A DNA stretch of 64,000 nt from positions 62,001 to 126,000 of the forward strand of contig CAZRSW010000005.1 in NCBI GenBank assembly GCA_964602845.1, given 5' to 3'. Positions 43,401 to 52,545 of this stretch are shown piece by piece. The notes below the pieces were generated by a model. It was given only the letters and a program-made list of their open reading frames with translations, was not told the DNA's origin and ran no database searches. The translations under genes and the position numbers were made by a program. The stretch comes from CAZRSW01 sp964602845 (lineage in GTDB: Bacteria; Chloroflexota; Dehalococcoidia; Lucifugimonadales; UBA826). The stretch's first letter is position 1. Each line of letters starts with the position of its first letter.

Positions 43401-44492
43401 CTAACTGTCTTGAATAGAATCCAGCCGATCCCGTATCCAAGAAGTTCTGCCCCCATAATAGTTACCCACATCCCATACGGGTGATGGATTACCAACCAAT
43501 TTCCTACTATAAATTAGCATATCAATGAAACCATCGTCATCCCTAAAACGACTATCCAATCGTGCCTCCTCTAGGTATCCTGATTTTCTTATTAAGTCGA
43601 TCTGATCCTCATCATGTTCTCCAACATATATCTGGAGTATTCCTATAGATAGCTCGATAGCTTTGTTGGATACTGCATCAAGCAACATCTTTGTTTGGTG
43701 CACATAAGCTGGAGTAACAAGAAAACTGGCCGTCGCGACATGTTGCTCCTGAAAAGTATTCAGTCTCTCAAATACTGCTGCCCCAACGATTCTCCCAACC
43801 CGATTTTCCAATACTAAAAACCCCCCCCTACTATCTTCGACACGACGCCGTAGTTTGACAAAATGGCTTTCATACCTCATGGCACGAAAGGTACTGCTGA
43901 GATAGTCCTTCAGCAGCCAAGAAGGACATCCGCTGTTGTAAAGAGCCGAGATGCCAGGCAGGTCAGTCCATGTTGCCTCTCTCACGTAAGCTTCACTTTG
44001 ATAAGAGAAATATGTATCGTCGAAATCTGCTGCTCTTGGTGATAAATAACGCAGTCCATCCCCTATTGAATACCAGAAGCCGTGCTTCTCATACACTCTT
44101 GCGGCAATGGGATTTGTAGTACAAAGATATAACGCCAAACCATCACGACCATTGAAGTCGTTAACTAAGGCAGAAATCAAAGCGGATGCTACACCTTTAC
44201 CTCGATGCTCTTCCAACGTTTCGACAAATTCTATCAAACCTATATCGGGATTCTTGCGTGAACTGTAATACGAGGCTGACCCCACAATCTTTCCGCCAAT
44301 TAGCCCAATAGCGTAAGGGGTATACAGCCACTCTTTCATGTCTCCAGCAAGTAGTTCATCCCTTATTTCCGACCAAACCCAGTTCACCAGACGACCATCA
44401 GGAGACACTTTGGAATACTCTGTTAGTGGAGGCTCCAATACTTTGACTACTAGTTGTTCCCCCGTATTGAGTATCACCTTTTTAATGCCCAT
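43401..44492 (-). CDS. Double-domain GNAT acetyltransferase
   Basis: The protein of about 363 residues has two GNAT-like halves. The first keeps the acetyl-CoA loop ('LEEHRGKGVASALI') and 'NPIAARVYEKHGF' near residues 95-150. The second begins around 'YVREATWTDLPGISALYN' and has 'GRIVGAAVFE' and 'VATASFLVTP', with a weaker loop. Only the first half is likely catalytic. The start is ATG 44492 (MGIKKV); a GTG at 44513 would add seven residues. The substrate is unknown. It lies 81 bp upstream of the FDOR gene on the same strand. Confidence 0.75.
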   Translation of the reverse strand: MGIKKVILNTGEQLVVKVLEPPLTEYSKVSPDGRLVNWVWSEIRDELLAGDMKEWLYTPYAIGLIGGKIVGSASYYSSRKNPDIGLIEFVETLEEHRGKGVASALISALVNDFNGRDGLALYLCTTNPIAARVYEKHGFWYSIGDGLRYLSPRAADFDDTYFSYQSEAYVREATWTDLPGISALYNSGCPSWLLKDYLSSTFRAMRYESHFVKLRRRVEDSRGGFLVLENRVGRIVGAAVFERLNTFQEQHVATASFLVTPAYVHQTKMLLDAVSNKAIELSIGILQIYVGEHDEDQIDLIRKSGYLEEARLDSRFRDDDGFIDMLIYSRKLVGNPSPVWDVGNYYGGRTSWIRDRLDSIQDS

Positions 44493-44723
44493 ATAACACC
44501 CATATGTGATCACAAGCTAATAGATAACTGTAGAAAAACCAGTCGTGCTAGGCAATGTTACAGCAACGCATCATACCGAAACAATTGAATAGCGTTGTCC
44601 GATCAAAAACTGATATCCGCCAACTAGAAATCTCGAGAAGTTCATCTACAATGATATGCTAAGCTGAAAGCGCACTTTATCTACTGTGAATATCTTCTGA
44701 AGACCTCATAAAAGGAGAAAACT

Positions 44724-45566
44724 ATGATCGGCATATCTACTGCGCTTCCGGCATACAAAGTAAATGGTGCCTTTATTGCATCAAAGGCAGAAGAGTTGGG
44801 ATTCGAATCAATCTGGTACGCTGAACATCCTATACTACCCGTACACAGTAGCAGTAAGTTTCCCAATTCTCCAGACGGTGAAATACCATGGACATACGCT
44901 CACTTCGCCGACCCATATATAGCCTTGGCACAGGCCTCTGGTGCAACAACTACAATTAAACTGGGCACTGGAATAACCTTGATACCTGAGCGTAATCCCC
45001 TAGTTCTCGCAAAAACTGTTTCCACACTAGATCTATTCAGCAATGGCCGGTTTATCATGGGTATCGGTACAGGATGGATAAGAGAAGAGACTGAAATAAT
45101 GGGAGGGGATTTTGCTCATAGATGGACACAGACCAAGGAATCTATTCTAGCCCTAAAGGAACTCTGGACAAAGGACGAGGCGGAATTTCACGGAAAATAT
45201 TATGATTTCCCACCCGTGAAAATGTATCCTAAACCTCTACAACATCCGCATCCGCCAATTTTAATTGGTGGTATGGCGCCAAACGTGCTAAGTCGAGTTG
45301 CTCAAGTTGGGGATGGTTGGCTGCCTAATGTCATCACACCTAAAGAAGTGGAAAATGGTCGTAAAACGTTGGACATTCTTGCGGAACAAAATGGACGTAA
45401 CCCCGAGACATTAGCTATTTCTGTCTACGGTCAAAATCCCGATAGAGAACTTGTCAGAGACTACCTGAACGCTGGGGCCTCCCGTGTTGTTGTCAAACCA
45501 GAGTACAAAGACTCAGAAAAAGAGGTCGCTGAAGAATACGAACGCATAGCCAACGAAGTTTTGTAA
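44724..45566 (+). CDS. LLM-class F420/FMN-dependent oxidoreductase
   Basis: The 280-residue luciferase-like TIM-barrel protein reads 'KAEELGFESIWYAEHPILP', 'TTTIKLGTGITLIPERNPLVLAKTVSTLD' (in parts), 'RFIMGIGTGWIREE' and 'HPPILIGGMAPNVLSRVA'. These are the signatures of the TIGR03619-type F420-dependent group, distinct from the flavin monooxygenase at 4937-6004. It transfers hydride or oxygenates using F420H2 or FMNH2; the substrate is not known. An AAAAGGAG ribosome site precedes the ATG. It is monocistronic and converges on the enolase-family gene with 180 bp between. Confidence 0.87.
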   Translation: MIGISTALPAYKVNGAFIASKAEELGFESIWYAEHPILPVHSSSKFPNSPDGEIPWTYAHFADPYIALAQASGATTTIKLGTGITLIPERNPLVLAKTVSTLDLFSNGRFIMGIGTGWIREETEIMGGDFAHRWTQTKESILALKELWTKDEAEFHGKYYDFPPVKMYPKPLQHPHPPILIGGMAPNVLSRVAQVGDGWLPNVITPKEVENGRKTLDILAEQNGRNPETLAISVYGQNPDRELVRDYLNAGASRVVVKPEYKDSEKEVAEEYERIANEVL

Positions 45567-45746
45567 CATAGGGCGCTATCGAGGCCTAAAACATTACAGC
45601 AGTGGACCTTTTACCGATGATATTTCGTAATTTCAGTCAACGTGGTTCATTTAAAGACATTCGTAGGGTAATAGGAACATTATTAACCACTTACTTCGTA
45701 TGACCTGAATATGATTTACTCTGGTTTGGGAAGATGGATATGCTCG

Positions 45747-46898
45747 TCACCAATTCGTATGGGATCCATCTAGCCGGCGAAGATGCGGAGCTTCCCAAAA
45801 CTCAAATGTCTGATGTTGTGCCAGCTCTTCATTAAATTCCACTCCGAGGCCTGGATCATCTGGCACAGGATGCCATACACCTTCGAGTCGTGGCTGCTGT
45901 GGAAACAGATCAATACTAAAGTTGAAACCAGGCTCAGGTGAGCGCTCCTCAAGCCACGCGAAATTGGGCGAGGCTGCCCCCAAATGGATACAAGCTGCCG
46001 TACTGACTGGTCCCAAGGGATTATGCGGCATAAGATCAATGTAATGCGCTTCACACCACCCGGCAATCTTCATCGCCTCAGTAAACCCTCCTATGTTACA
46101 AATGTCAACTCTGGCAAACTGAGTTAACCCTCTTTCTATGTAAGGCATATACTGCCATTTACTGGCCATCTCTTCCCCGATAGCAAATGGGATATCAGTC
46201 ATCGTACGGAGAGATTCATAAGCTTCGGGAGATTCATCCCTGATGGGTTCCTCAATAAAATCGAGGGTGCCGCTTGGCATGGAATTACAGAAACTCGCAG
46301 CTTCAGCTACAGATAAACGATGATGATAATCAATCCCTAAAACAGGTTCCCTCCCAACGGCCTGGCGTAATTCCAGTAACGATTCTGAAGTTAATGCAAT
46401 CGATGCACGTGGTTCAAATAGCACAGGATTGTTTTCTTTCGGATGACCAATCCCTGTTCTGATTACCTTCCAACCATCCCTAATAAGTCTTTTAACATCC
46501 TCGATTATTGCCTCACCCGGGTTGACCAATGACGTAACAAAACAGGGAACATAGTCACGATGCTTCCCACCAAGTATCTGATATACAGGCACACCAAGAC
46601 GACGTGCGTTGAGATCATGAAGTGCGATGTCAATTGCGGACATAGCGGCGGTGATCACTCTTCCACCCTCAAAATACTGTCCCCGGTACATTTCTTGCCA
46701 CAAGGCCCCAATATTTCGCGAATCTCTCCCTAAAAGCCACTCCCGAAAATGTTTTACCATACCCTCAACGGCCAACTCTCGCCCCGATAGACCAGATTCA
46801 CCCCATCCATATGCTCCATCCTCTGACTCCACTTTCAGGATAAAAAGATTCCTCCTGCCTTCCCATACCACGTACGTTTTAATATCAGTTATTTTCAT
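45747..46898 (-). CDS. Enolase-superfamily acid-sugar dehydratase (DgoD/ManD-like)
   Basis: The 383-residue protein has the features of galactonate/mannonate dehydratases. The lysine motif is replaced ('WKVIRTGIGHP', R-x-G, recalling the Arg of ManD). The first metal ligand lies in 'GIDYHHRLS' with the D-x-H pair used as ligand and base, E in 'FIEEPIRD' and E in 'AIGEEMAS'. The second base His lies in 'LMPHNPLGPVSTAA', as in DgoD. 'FAWLEE' supplies the last Glu. It should dehydrate an aldonate or alduronate to a 2-keto-3-deoxy acid, the substrate of KdgK-like kinase or HpcH/HpaI aldolase. It shares its direction with the CoA-transferase 74 bp upstream. Confidence 0.85.
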   Translation of the reverse strand: MKITDIKTYVVWEGRRNLFILKVESEDGAYGWGESGLSGRELAVEGMVKHFREWLLGRDSRNIGALWQEMYRGQYFEGGRVITAAMSAIDIALHDLNARRLGVPVYQILGGKHRDYVPCFVTSLVNPGEAIIEDVKRLIRDGWKVIRTGIGHPKENNPVLFEPRASIALTSESLLELRQAVGREPVLGIDYHHRLSVAEAASFCNSMPSGTLDFIEEPIRDESPEAYESLRTMTDIPFAIGEEMASKWQYMPYIERGLTQFARVDICNIGGFTEAMKIAGWCEAHYIDLMPHNPLGPVSTAACIHLGAASPNFAWLEERSPEPGFNFSIDLFPQQPRLEGVWHPVPDDPGLGVEFNEELAQHQTFEFWEAPHLRRLDGSHTNW

Positions 46899-46972
46899 CG
46901 CAGCACCTCCATCTGGTGGGGAGACATTGGGTTTATATCAGATCAATTAACTCTGTTTGAACTAATTAGTAT

Positions 46973-48190
46973 CTAGAGAACACCATCGCTGCGTAAGACC
47001 GCTATCTGATCCTCAGAAAATCCAAGATAATTTTTCAGTATCAAGTCCACATCCTCCCCTAGTAAGGGTGCACGATGGTGATTAACCTTATCATTATTCA
47101 TCTTGATCGGGCTCGCTACTTGCCGTACAGAGCCAAAGTCAGGATGATCAACTTCTAGTATCATTTCGTCTTCCTTAACCTGAGAATCCTTAAAAGCTTG
47201 TTCAACAGAATTGACTGGAGCACAAGGCACTTTACCCTTTAACATATCCAACCACTCGGCTGTAGTCCTTTTACTGGATAGATCCTTGAGAATAGGAACT
47301 AGAATTGCTCTGTTTTTAAGTCGGTCAGAAAACGTTTGAAATCGGTCGTCCCTTGCAAGTTCTGGGGACCCAAGAATTTGAACCAGATTAGTATAGAATT
47401 TTTCTTTGGCGCACATCACGACTAACCACCCATCCTTGGTAGGAAGAATTTGCGATGGCACTTGCGAAGGATGTGAGGAATCTGGTAACCGTTGTGGCTC
47501 GTATCCCATTGTTAGATGCCAGGCACCGACATAAGACAGATGAGATAGTGCATTATCAAACAAACTAACATCTACATCACATCCAATACCTGTTTTAAGT
47601 GCCCTCATCAATGCGCTCAACAAACCAAGAGATGCCATTGTGCCTGCACTTAAATCTACCATAGATAAACCAGACTTCTGCGGTGCGCCATCTGGTTCGC
47701 CCGTTATGCTCATCCAACCCGCATAGCCTTGCATCAAATAGTCATACCCCGGCTCCGAAGCACGACTCCCCGTACGACCAAAAGCAGATAGAGAACAACA
47801 TACTATAGACTTTTTTATTGCCTTTAGTGAATCGTAGTCTAAGCCCAGACTACCAGGTAAATCACCTCGCAAATTATTAAAAACAACATCAGACATCTTT
47901 ACTAACGGATGCAATACCTCCTTCGCCAAGGGATGGGTCAAGTTTAATGTTATGCTGCGCTTGTTACGATTAAAACTCTGGAAATAGATGCTGTCTTGGT
48001 TGCCTGTATATGGCGGTACATGCCTTCCAACATCGCCTTCAGTAAAGGGATTTTCAACTTTGATAACTTCAGCCCCAAGGTCTGCTAGCAACATCGTGGC
48101 CCACGGTCCCGCACCATATTGTTCAACTGCAATTATTCTAACCCCCTCTAGTGGGAGCGGTTGAGTAACGGAAATATTTTGAGAAGTCAT
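46973..48190 (-). CDS. Class III (CaiB/BaiF) CoA-transferase
   Basis: The 405-residue protein has 'LEGVRIIAVEQYGAGPWATMLLADLGAEVIKVE' (given in parts), 'NRNKRSITLNLTHP', 'AFGRTGSRA' and the catalytic Asp in 'GLSMVDLSAGTMASLG' near residue 175. Unlike the 8716-9981 paralog it keeps all active-site features and is probably a homodimer. It moves CoA between organic acids, activating a carboxylate for degradation or epimerisation. It starts 4 bp after the gamma-glutamyltransferase stop, so both belong to one leftward transcript. The acyl substrate is unknown. Confidence 0.88.
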   Translation of the reverse strand: MTSQNISVTQPLPLEGVRIIAVEQYGAGPWATMLLADLGAEVIKVENPFTEGDVGRHVPPYTGNQDSIYFQSFNRNKRSITLNLTHPLAKEVLHPLVKMSDVVFNNLRGDLPGSLGLDYDSLKAIKKSIVCCSLSAFGRTGSRASEPGYDYLMQGYAGWMSITGEPDGAPQKSGLSMVDLSAGTMASLGLLSALMRALKTGIGCDVDVSLFDNALSHLSYVGAWHLTMGYEPQRLPDSSHPSQVPSQILPTKDGWLVVMCAKEKFYTNLVQILGSPELARDDRFQTFSDRLKNRAILVPILKDLSSKRTTAEWLDMLKGKVPCAPVNSVEQAFKDSQVKEDEMILEVDHPDFGSVRQVASPIKMNNDKVNHHRAPLLGEDVDLILKNYLGFSEDQIAVLRSDGVL

Positions 48191-48194
48191 TCGA

Positions 48195-49922
48195 TCATAT
48201 ACCCACAGCCGTGCTAAGTTTGTATGGTTCTAGGCCACTTCTTAAAAGGTTTTTCTCCCGGTCAATAAATACTGCTGAGGGACGGCCAAAATAAGAGCTT
48301 ATGTATGTCTCCTCTCTCAACACAACATTGTGCCCTTTCTTTCGAAGAGCACAAACAACATCTGACGGTAACCGATCATCAACCGATAACGTCCCTGTCT
48401 CACTATGAATACGTGGGGCACTCAATGCTTCCTGAATACCCAAACCGTAATCGACAGTATTAATAATTGATTGTAGAACCGAGGTTAGAACCTTGCGTCC
48501 ACCGGGTGCACCAAGAGCCATCACGGGGCCCCTGTCGTCAAAAATTAAAGTCGGAGTACCGGCATGCATGGCATATTTTCCTGGTCTTAAAGAGTTGATA
48601 TGCCCTGGTTCCGGATCAAACCACATTAAGCCATTGTTAAGTGTAACCCCCGTATCGGGAACAACTACGCCCGACCCAAAAGCCTGACCCAAAGAGGAAG
48701 TTAAAGCAACCATATTACGGTTTGAATCTACAACATTCAGATGGGTTGTATTTTGGCCGAGGGCATCATAGCCTCCAGGTAAAACCTGGCGTGACGTTCC
48801 AGACTCAGGTTGATAAGACCACGGGTCTCCAACAAGATCGGAACTTACTTTGTTCTTATCAATTACTTTTGATCTAGCCCTTGCATAGGCCTTGGATTCT
48901 AATCCACTGATTGGAATATTAGAAAACATCGGATCTCCCATATGGGCAAAACGATCCGAAAAACCCATACGGGTAGCTTCGGCTATCAGATGTATCGATT
49001 CAGCCGTGTTATGCCCAAGAGATGAAAGATTGAACGATTCAAGAATGTTAAGTATTTCAGCTACGGTGGTGCCACCGCTATTAAATGGGGCAAAATTGAT
49101 TAACCTGTTTCTATATTCAATTTCAAGCGGATCAAACTCCCGAACCTCGTAACTAGCAAGGTCATGTTCACTGAGTATCCCTCCATTTCCTTGAATATAT
49201 TCAGCTATGGATCTCGCAACTTGTCCTTCATAGAATCCTTTCTCTCCTCTCTCCGCTATTATCGTTAAAGTCTGTGCAAGATTCGGTTGAATCAACAGAT
49301 CGGCACCACGAGTATCATCGTAATTACCTGCCAGTAGAGGTAACCCATCATGTCCATAAAAAGTAGCCATGGAATCGGGAAATTGTCTCAACCTGGGCAG
49401 CGAAGTTGCGCAGGTAAAAAACACATACCAGTCTACTGGGAAGCCATTAGTGGCAATATCAATAGCAGGTTCTATCACCTGTTTCAACGACATAGAACCG
49501 AACCGATCTAGAAGCCTTGTGTACGCTTTAACTGCTCCCGGAATCGCAACCGATTTATACCCTGTTTCGGCTTCGTCATTTTTTGTCCCTCGCCATCCAT
49601 ATATCCCTGACCCCTTAACTCCATCGTCTAACAACTCAAACATATTGTCAGTAGCCATACTGGGTACAACCACGCTACCGTCAATAACCCTGGTACGCCC
49701 TTTGTTCGCCTGGTGGATTAGAATAGAGGCTCCTCCCCCGAGACCACTCATAAATGGCTCCACTACTCCCACAGCGAAAGCAGTGGCAACAGCTGCATCA
49801 GCCGCATTACCTCCTTCGTTGAGTATGTTTGCACCGACTTTTGCTGCCAAGGGATGCATTGCCGTAACTATCCCTTTTTTCGAAACAACCGAGGTTTTAT
49901 TAACTATCAAGCGGCTTTCCAA
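48195..49922 (-). CDS. ggt: Gamma-glutamyltransferase family protein
   Basis: The 575-residue Ntn-hydrolase has the autoprocessing site and nucleophile T392 in 'GQNTTHLNVVD'. It also has 'GLGGGASILIHQ' near residue 60 for gamma-glutamyl binding and the conserved 'ALGAPGGRKVL' and 'NNGLMWFDPEPG' segments. GGT cleaves gamma-glutamyl amides such as glutathione; bacterial relatives include cephalosporin acylases and other amide hydrolases. No secretion signal is obvious at the N-terminus. It is directly followed by a CoA-transferase gene (4 bp), an unusual pairing that suggests an amide-derived acid is then CoA-activated. Confidence 0.87.
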   Translation of the reverse strand: MESRLIVNKTSVVSKKGIVTAMHPLAAKVGANILNEGGNAADAAVATAFAVGVVEPFMSGLGGGASILIHQANKGRTRVIDGSVVVPSMATDNMFELLDDGVKGSGIYGWRGTKNDEAETGYKSVAIPGAVKAYTRLLDRFGSMSLKQVIEPAIDIATNGFPVDWYVFFTCATSLPRLRQFPDSMATFYGHDGLPLLAGNYDDTRGADLLIQPNLAQTLTIIAERGEKGFYEGQVARSIAEYIQGNGGILSEHDLASYEVREFDPLEIEYRNRLINFAPFNSGGTTVAEILNILESFNLSSLGHNTAESIHLIAEATRMGFSDRFAHMGDPMFSNIPISGLESKAYARARSKVIDKNKVSSDLVGDPWSYQPESGTSRQVLPGGYDALGQNTTHLNVVDSNRNMVALTSSLGQAFGSGVVVPDTGVTLNNGLMWFDPEPGHINSLRPGKYAMHAGTPTLIFDDRGPVMALGAPGGRKVLTSVLQSIINTVDYGLGIQEALSAPRIHSETGTLSVDDRLPSDVVCALRKKGHNVVLREETYISSYFGRPSAVFIDREKNLLRSGLEPYKLSTAVGI

Positions 49923-50160
49923 AGTGTCCCTCCATTCAATTGAGTATTTCCGTGGAATCTTTTAAATCAATCCCATGTTGAGTCAGTCACTTAACGTCAT
50001 TATATTGTGTAACGATGTCTTGGTCACTGAGCATCAGACATCGGGATAAAGTTCTCTATATCTGTGCTCTACGTACCTTACAAATCGCCAGAGCAGTCAA
50101 GATAACCAATTAAAAGTATACTTCACACAAACACACTTCAATGAGAGAAGAGGATCAATC

Positions 50161-51390
50161 ATGAAAGCGATAATATGCGATAAGTTGTTTGATGGAATAG
50201 ACAACGAACTCAAACTTGATTGGACCTTGCTCATAGAAAACCGTCAAATTGTCTCAGCAGGTCCTTCCAGCACTATAAATCTGCCTCAATCTGCAGAGGT
50301 GATAAATACTAATGGTTTGACCGTGATACCTGGGCTTATCGATTGCCACGACCATCTCGCCTCTTTCGGATACGAAATAGCTATGAAATGGGGGCTGACA
50401 GAACAAGAATCTCACCGCCACCTACGTATCGCCAGCGTGCTTAAACAGACTCTAATATCAGGATACACCACTGTTAGAGATGCAGGAGGATTGGCAGCAG
50501 GTTTCAGAGAGGCAGTTGATGAAGGTCTCGTCCCTGGTCCACGCCTTCTCATCTCCGTGGGAATAATATCCCCAACAGGAGGCATTGGGGAACACCTGAG
50601 CCCTTCAGGATATGGTACTCCTTTTAAAAATGACCCCAGTTTACCTTCAGGAATTGCCAATGGTCCTCAGGAAATGAGAGTGAAAGTACGGGAGATGGTC
50701 AGAGCCGGGGCCGATGTTATTAAATTTGCCGCCACCGGCGGTGCCAGCTCCACAGTAGGCCTTGAACCTAAAGACATGCTCATCAGTAGAGATGAAATAG
50801 ATGCAATAGTGGATGAATCACACAAATTGGGTAAAAAAGTCATGTGCCATGCACTCGGAGGGCCTGGCCTGAGAGCAAGTATAGAGGCAGGGGTTGATTC
50901 GATTGAACATGGCACCTTTCTTCATGAGAACCCAGAGCTTTTGGAGGTAATGGCGAAAAGAAACATCTTCTTTGTGCCCACATTTACTGTATACAAGTAT
51001 CACCAAGAGAGAGGTACCCCACATGGAAAACAGAGATCCCTCGATTTTCATAACGACCATATTCTGAGCCTTTCATCGGCAATAGATGCCGGCGTCAAAG
51101 TTGCGGCCGGAACAGACTCAGGGGGGTGGGAGCATGGAAATAATGCTGAAGAGATTGAATGCCTTGTAAATGCAGGCATGTCACCTTATCAAGCTATGCT
51201 TTCAGCAACTGTAAGGGCAGCTGAATGCATAGGCCGGAAAGATTTGGGCACATTGACACCGGGCAAAAAAGCAGATCTCCTATTCATAGAGGGTAACCCT
51301 CTTGAAGACGTGTCGGGCCTAGTATATGGGAAAGATGTGAATCTGGTAATTAAGAACGGTGAAGTAGCATACACAAAAAGTGTCCGTTAG
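50161..51390 (+). CDS. Amidohydrolase-family metal-dependent hydrolase
   Basis: The 409-residue protein has the H-x-H metal motif in 'LIDCHDHLASFG' near residue 65, Lys for carboxylation in 'GADVIKFAATGG' (near 185), His in 'KVMCHALGGPG' and 'SIEHGTF', and Asp in 'AAGTDSGGW' (near 320). The layout is that of the Xaa-Pro dipeptidase/Sgx-type and imidazolonepropionase-like amidohydrolases. It hydrolyses an amide, N-acyl amino acid or dipeptide; the substrate is not known. The gene is isolated in a + orientation, diverging from gamma-glutamyltransferase across 238 bp that show no other gene. Confidence 0.84.
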   Translation: MKAIICDKLFDGIDNELKLDWTLLIENRQIVSAGPSSTINLPQSAEVINTNGLTVIPGLIDCHDHLASFGYEIAMKWGLTEQESHRHLRIASVLKQTLISGYTTVRDAGGLAAGFREAVDEGLVPGPRLLISVGIISPTGGIGEHLSPSGYGTPFKNDPSLPSGIANGPQEMRVKVREMVRAGADVIKFAATGGASSTVGLEPKDMLISRDEIDAIVDESHKLGKKVMCHALGGPGLRASIEAGVDSIEHGTFLHENPELLEVMAKRNIFFVPTFTVYKYHQERGTPHGKQRSLDFHNDHILSLSSAIDAGVKVAAGTDSGGWEHGNNAEEIECLVNAGMSPYQAMLSATVRAAECIGRKDLGTLTPGKKADLLFIEGNPLEDVSGLVYGKDVNLVIKNGEVAYTKSVR

Positions 51391-51518
51391 ATATTCTACC
51401 CCAATGAATCAGTTCGATGATAAACGTGGCGAATTAAACTATCATTAATGTACCAGGATTAGGTGTAAGAACACGACCTGATGCTTGACTACGAGAATCT
51501 AAGAAATGAAGGACATCA

Positions 51519-52523
51519 TCAATTGGCACGATTTTCGATATAGCCTTGGGAAATGCGGTCTATTATTACAGCTAATATCACTATGGCACATCCTGCGATT
51601 ACAGCCTCACCTTCTCTTAGCTGCCCCATTGCTCGAAGCACTTCGATGCCCAATCCTCCTGCGCCGACCATCGCAGCGATTGTCGACATAGCCAGTGCCA
51701 TCATAACCGTCTGATTGATTCCAGCCATGATAGTGGGCATAGCCATAGGAATCTGGATTTTAAACAATAGTTGCATTTCACTTGAACCAAAAGATTGTCC
51801 TGCCTCTACGACTGAATGATCCACCTGTCGGATCCCGAGATTCGTGAGCCTTATAGAAGGTGGCAGCGCGTAAAGCACTGTTGCAAAGATTGCGCCGACA
51901 TTGCCGAGACCGAAAAGCATAATACCGGGCACCAGATAGACGAAGCTAGGCATAGTTTGCATCGTGTCTAATACTGGACGAATACCCGTTTCGAAACGGT
52001 CGCTCCTCGCAGCAAGAACGCCGGTAGGTACACCTACAGCAATGGCGATGAACACTGAGACGATCATTATTGCAACCGTCACCATTGTTGGTTCCCAGAG
52101 GTTAACAATTGCCAGTATTAGTAGCCCGACTACAGAGAGAATACCTACCCTTACCGTGGCTATTTTCCAGCCTATTATGAAAACCAAAGTGATCATAATT
52201 GGCCAGGGAATCCAGACCAAAAAATCCCGGAGCTTGCCCAGAAGTCTTTTCAGGGCATCACTGACGGCGTCAAAGAAACCGCCAAAAGTAATGACAATCC
52301 AATCAATCGAGTCATCAATACCGCCTTCCACTTCTGAACTAACGTCCAATGGAAAATCTGTAGCCGGCTCAAAACCAGAGCCATGGATCATAAAAGACAG
52401 CACAAGCGCTGCGGAGATCACCGTCAAAGGCAAGGAGAGCTTTTTGATCCTGCTCTTGAACTTTGTAGATGTGATTCTACCCATTTCTATTTCTTGACTA
52501 TCAGCCTCGTAGGCATCCGACAT
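51519..52523 (-). CDS. proW: Glycine betaine/proline-type ABC transporter permease
   Basis: The 334-residue inner-membrane permease has about seven hydrophobic segments. The periplasmic-loop region near residues 35-85 ('SSEVEGGIDDSIDWI') is followed by 'VLDTMQTMPSFVYLVPGIMLFGLGNVGAIFATVLYALPP' (in parts) and the EAA-like 'VVEAGQSFGSSEMQLLFKIQIPMAMP', typical of ProW/OpuAB. With ProV and ProX upstream it forms a type I importer for glycine betaine, proline betaine or similar quaternary ammonium compounds. It is the last gene, 22 bp after proV. Choline or carnitine cannot be excluded as substrates. Confidence 0.9.
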   Translation of the reverse strand: MSDAYEADSQEIEMGRITSTKFKSRIKKLSLPLTVISAALVLSFMIHGSGFEPATDFPLDVSSEVEGGIDDSIDWIVITFGGFFDAVSDALKRLLGKLRDFLVWIPWPIMITLVFIIGWKIATVRVGILSVVGLLILAIVNLWEPTMVTVAIMIVSVFIAIAVGVPTGVLAARSDRFETGIRPVLDTMQTMPSFVYLVPGIMLFGLGNVGAIFATVLYALPPSIRLTNLGIRQVDHSVVEAGQSFGSSEMQLLFKIQIPMAMPTIMAGINQTVMMALAMSTIAAMVGAGGLGIEVLRAMGQLREGEAVIAGCAIVILAVIIDRISQGYIENRAN

Positions 52524-52545
52524 ATGTTTTCCTTGATATTCTTAA

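Noticed and set aside
45747..46898. Naming this gene dgoD outright
   Set aside because: The His-Asn-Pro motif fits DgoD, but the R-T-G and D-Y-H-H motifs recall ManD; substrate cannot be settled by eye.
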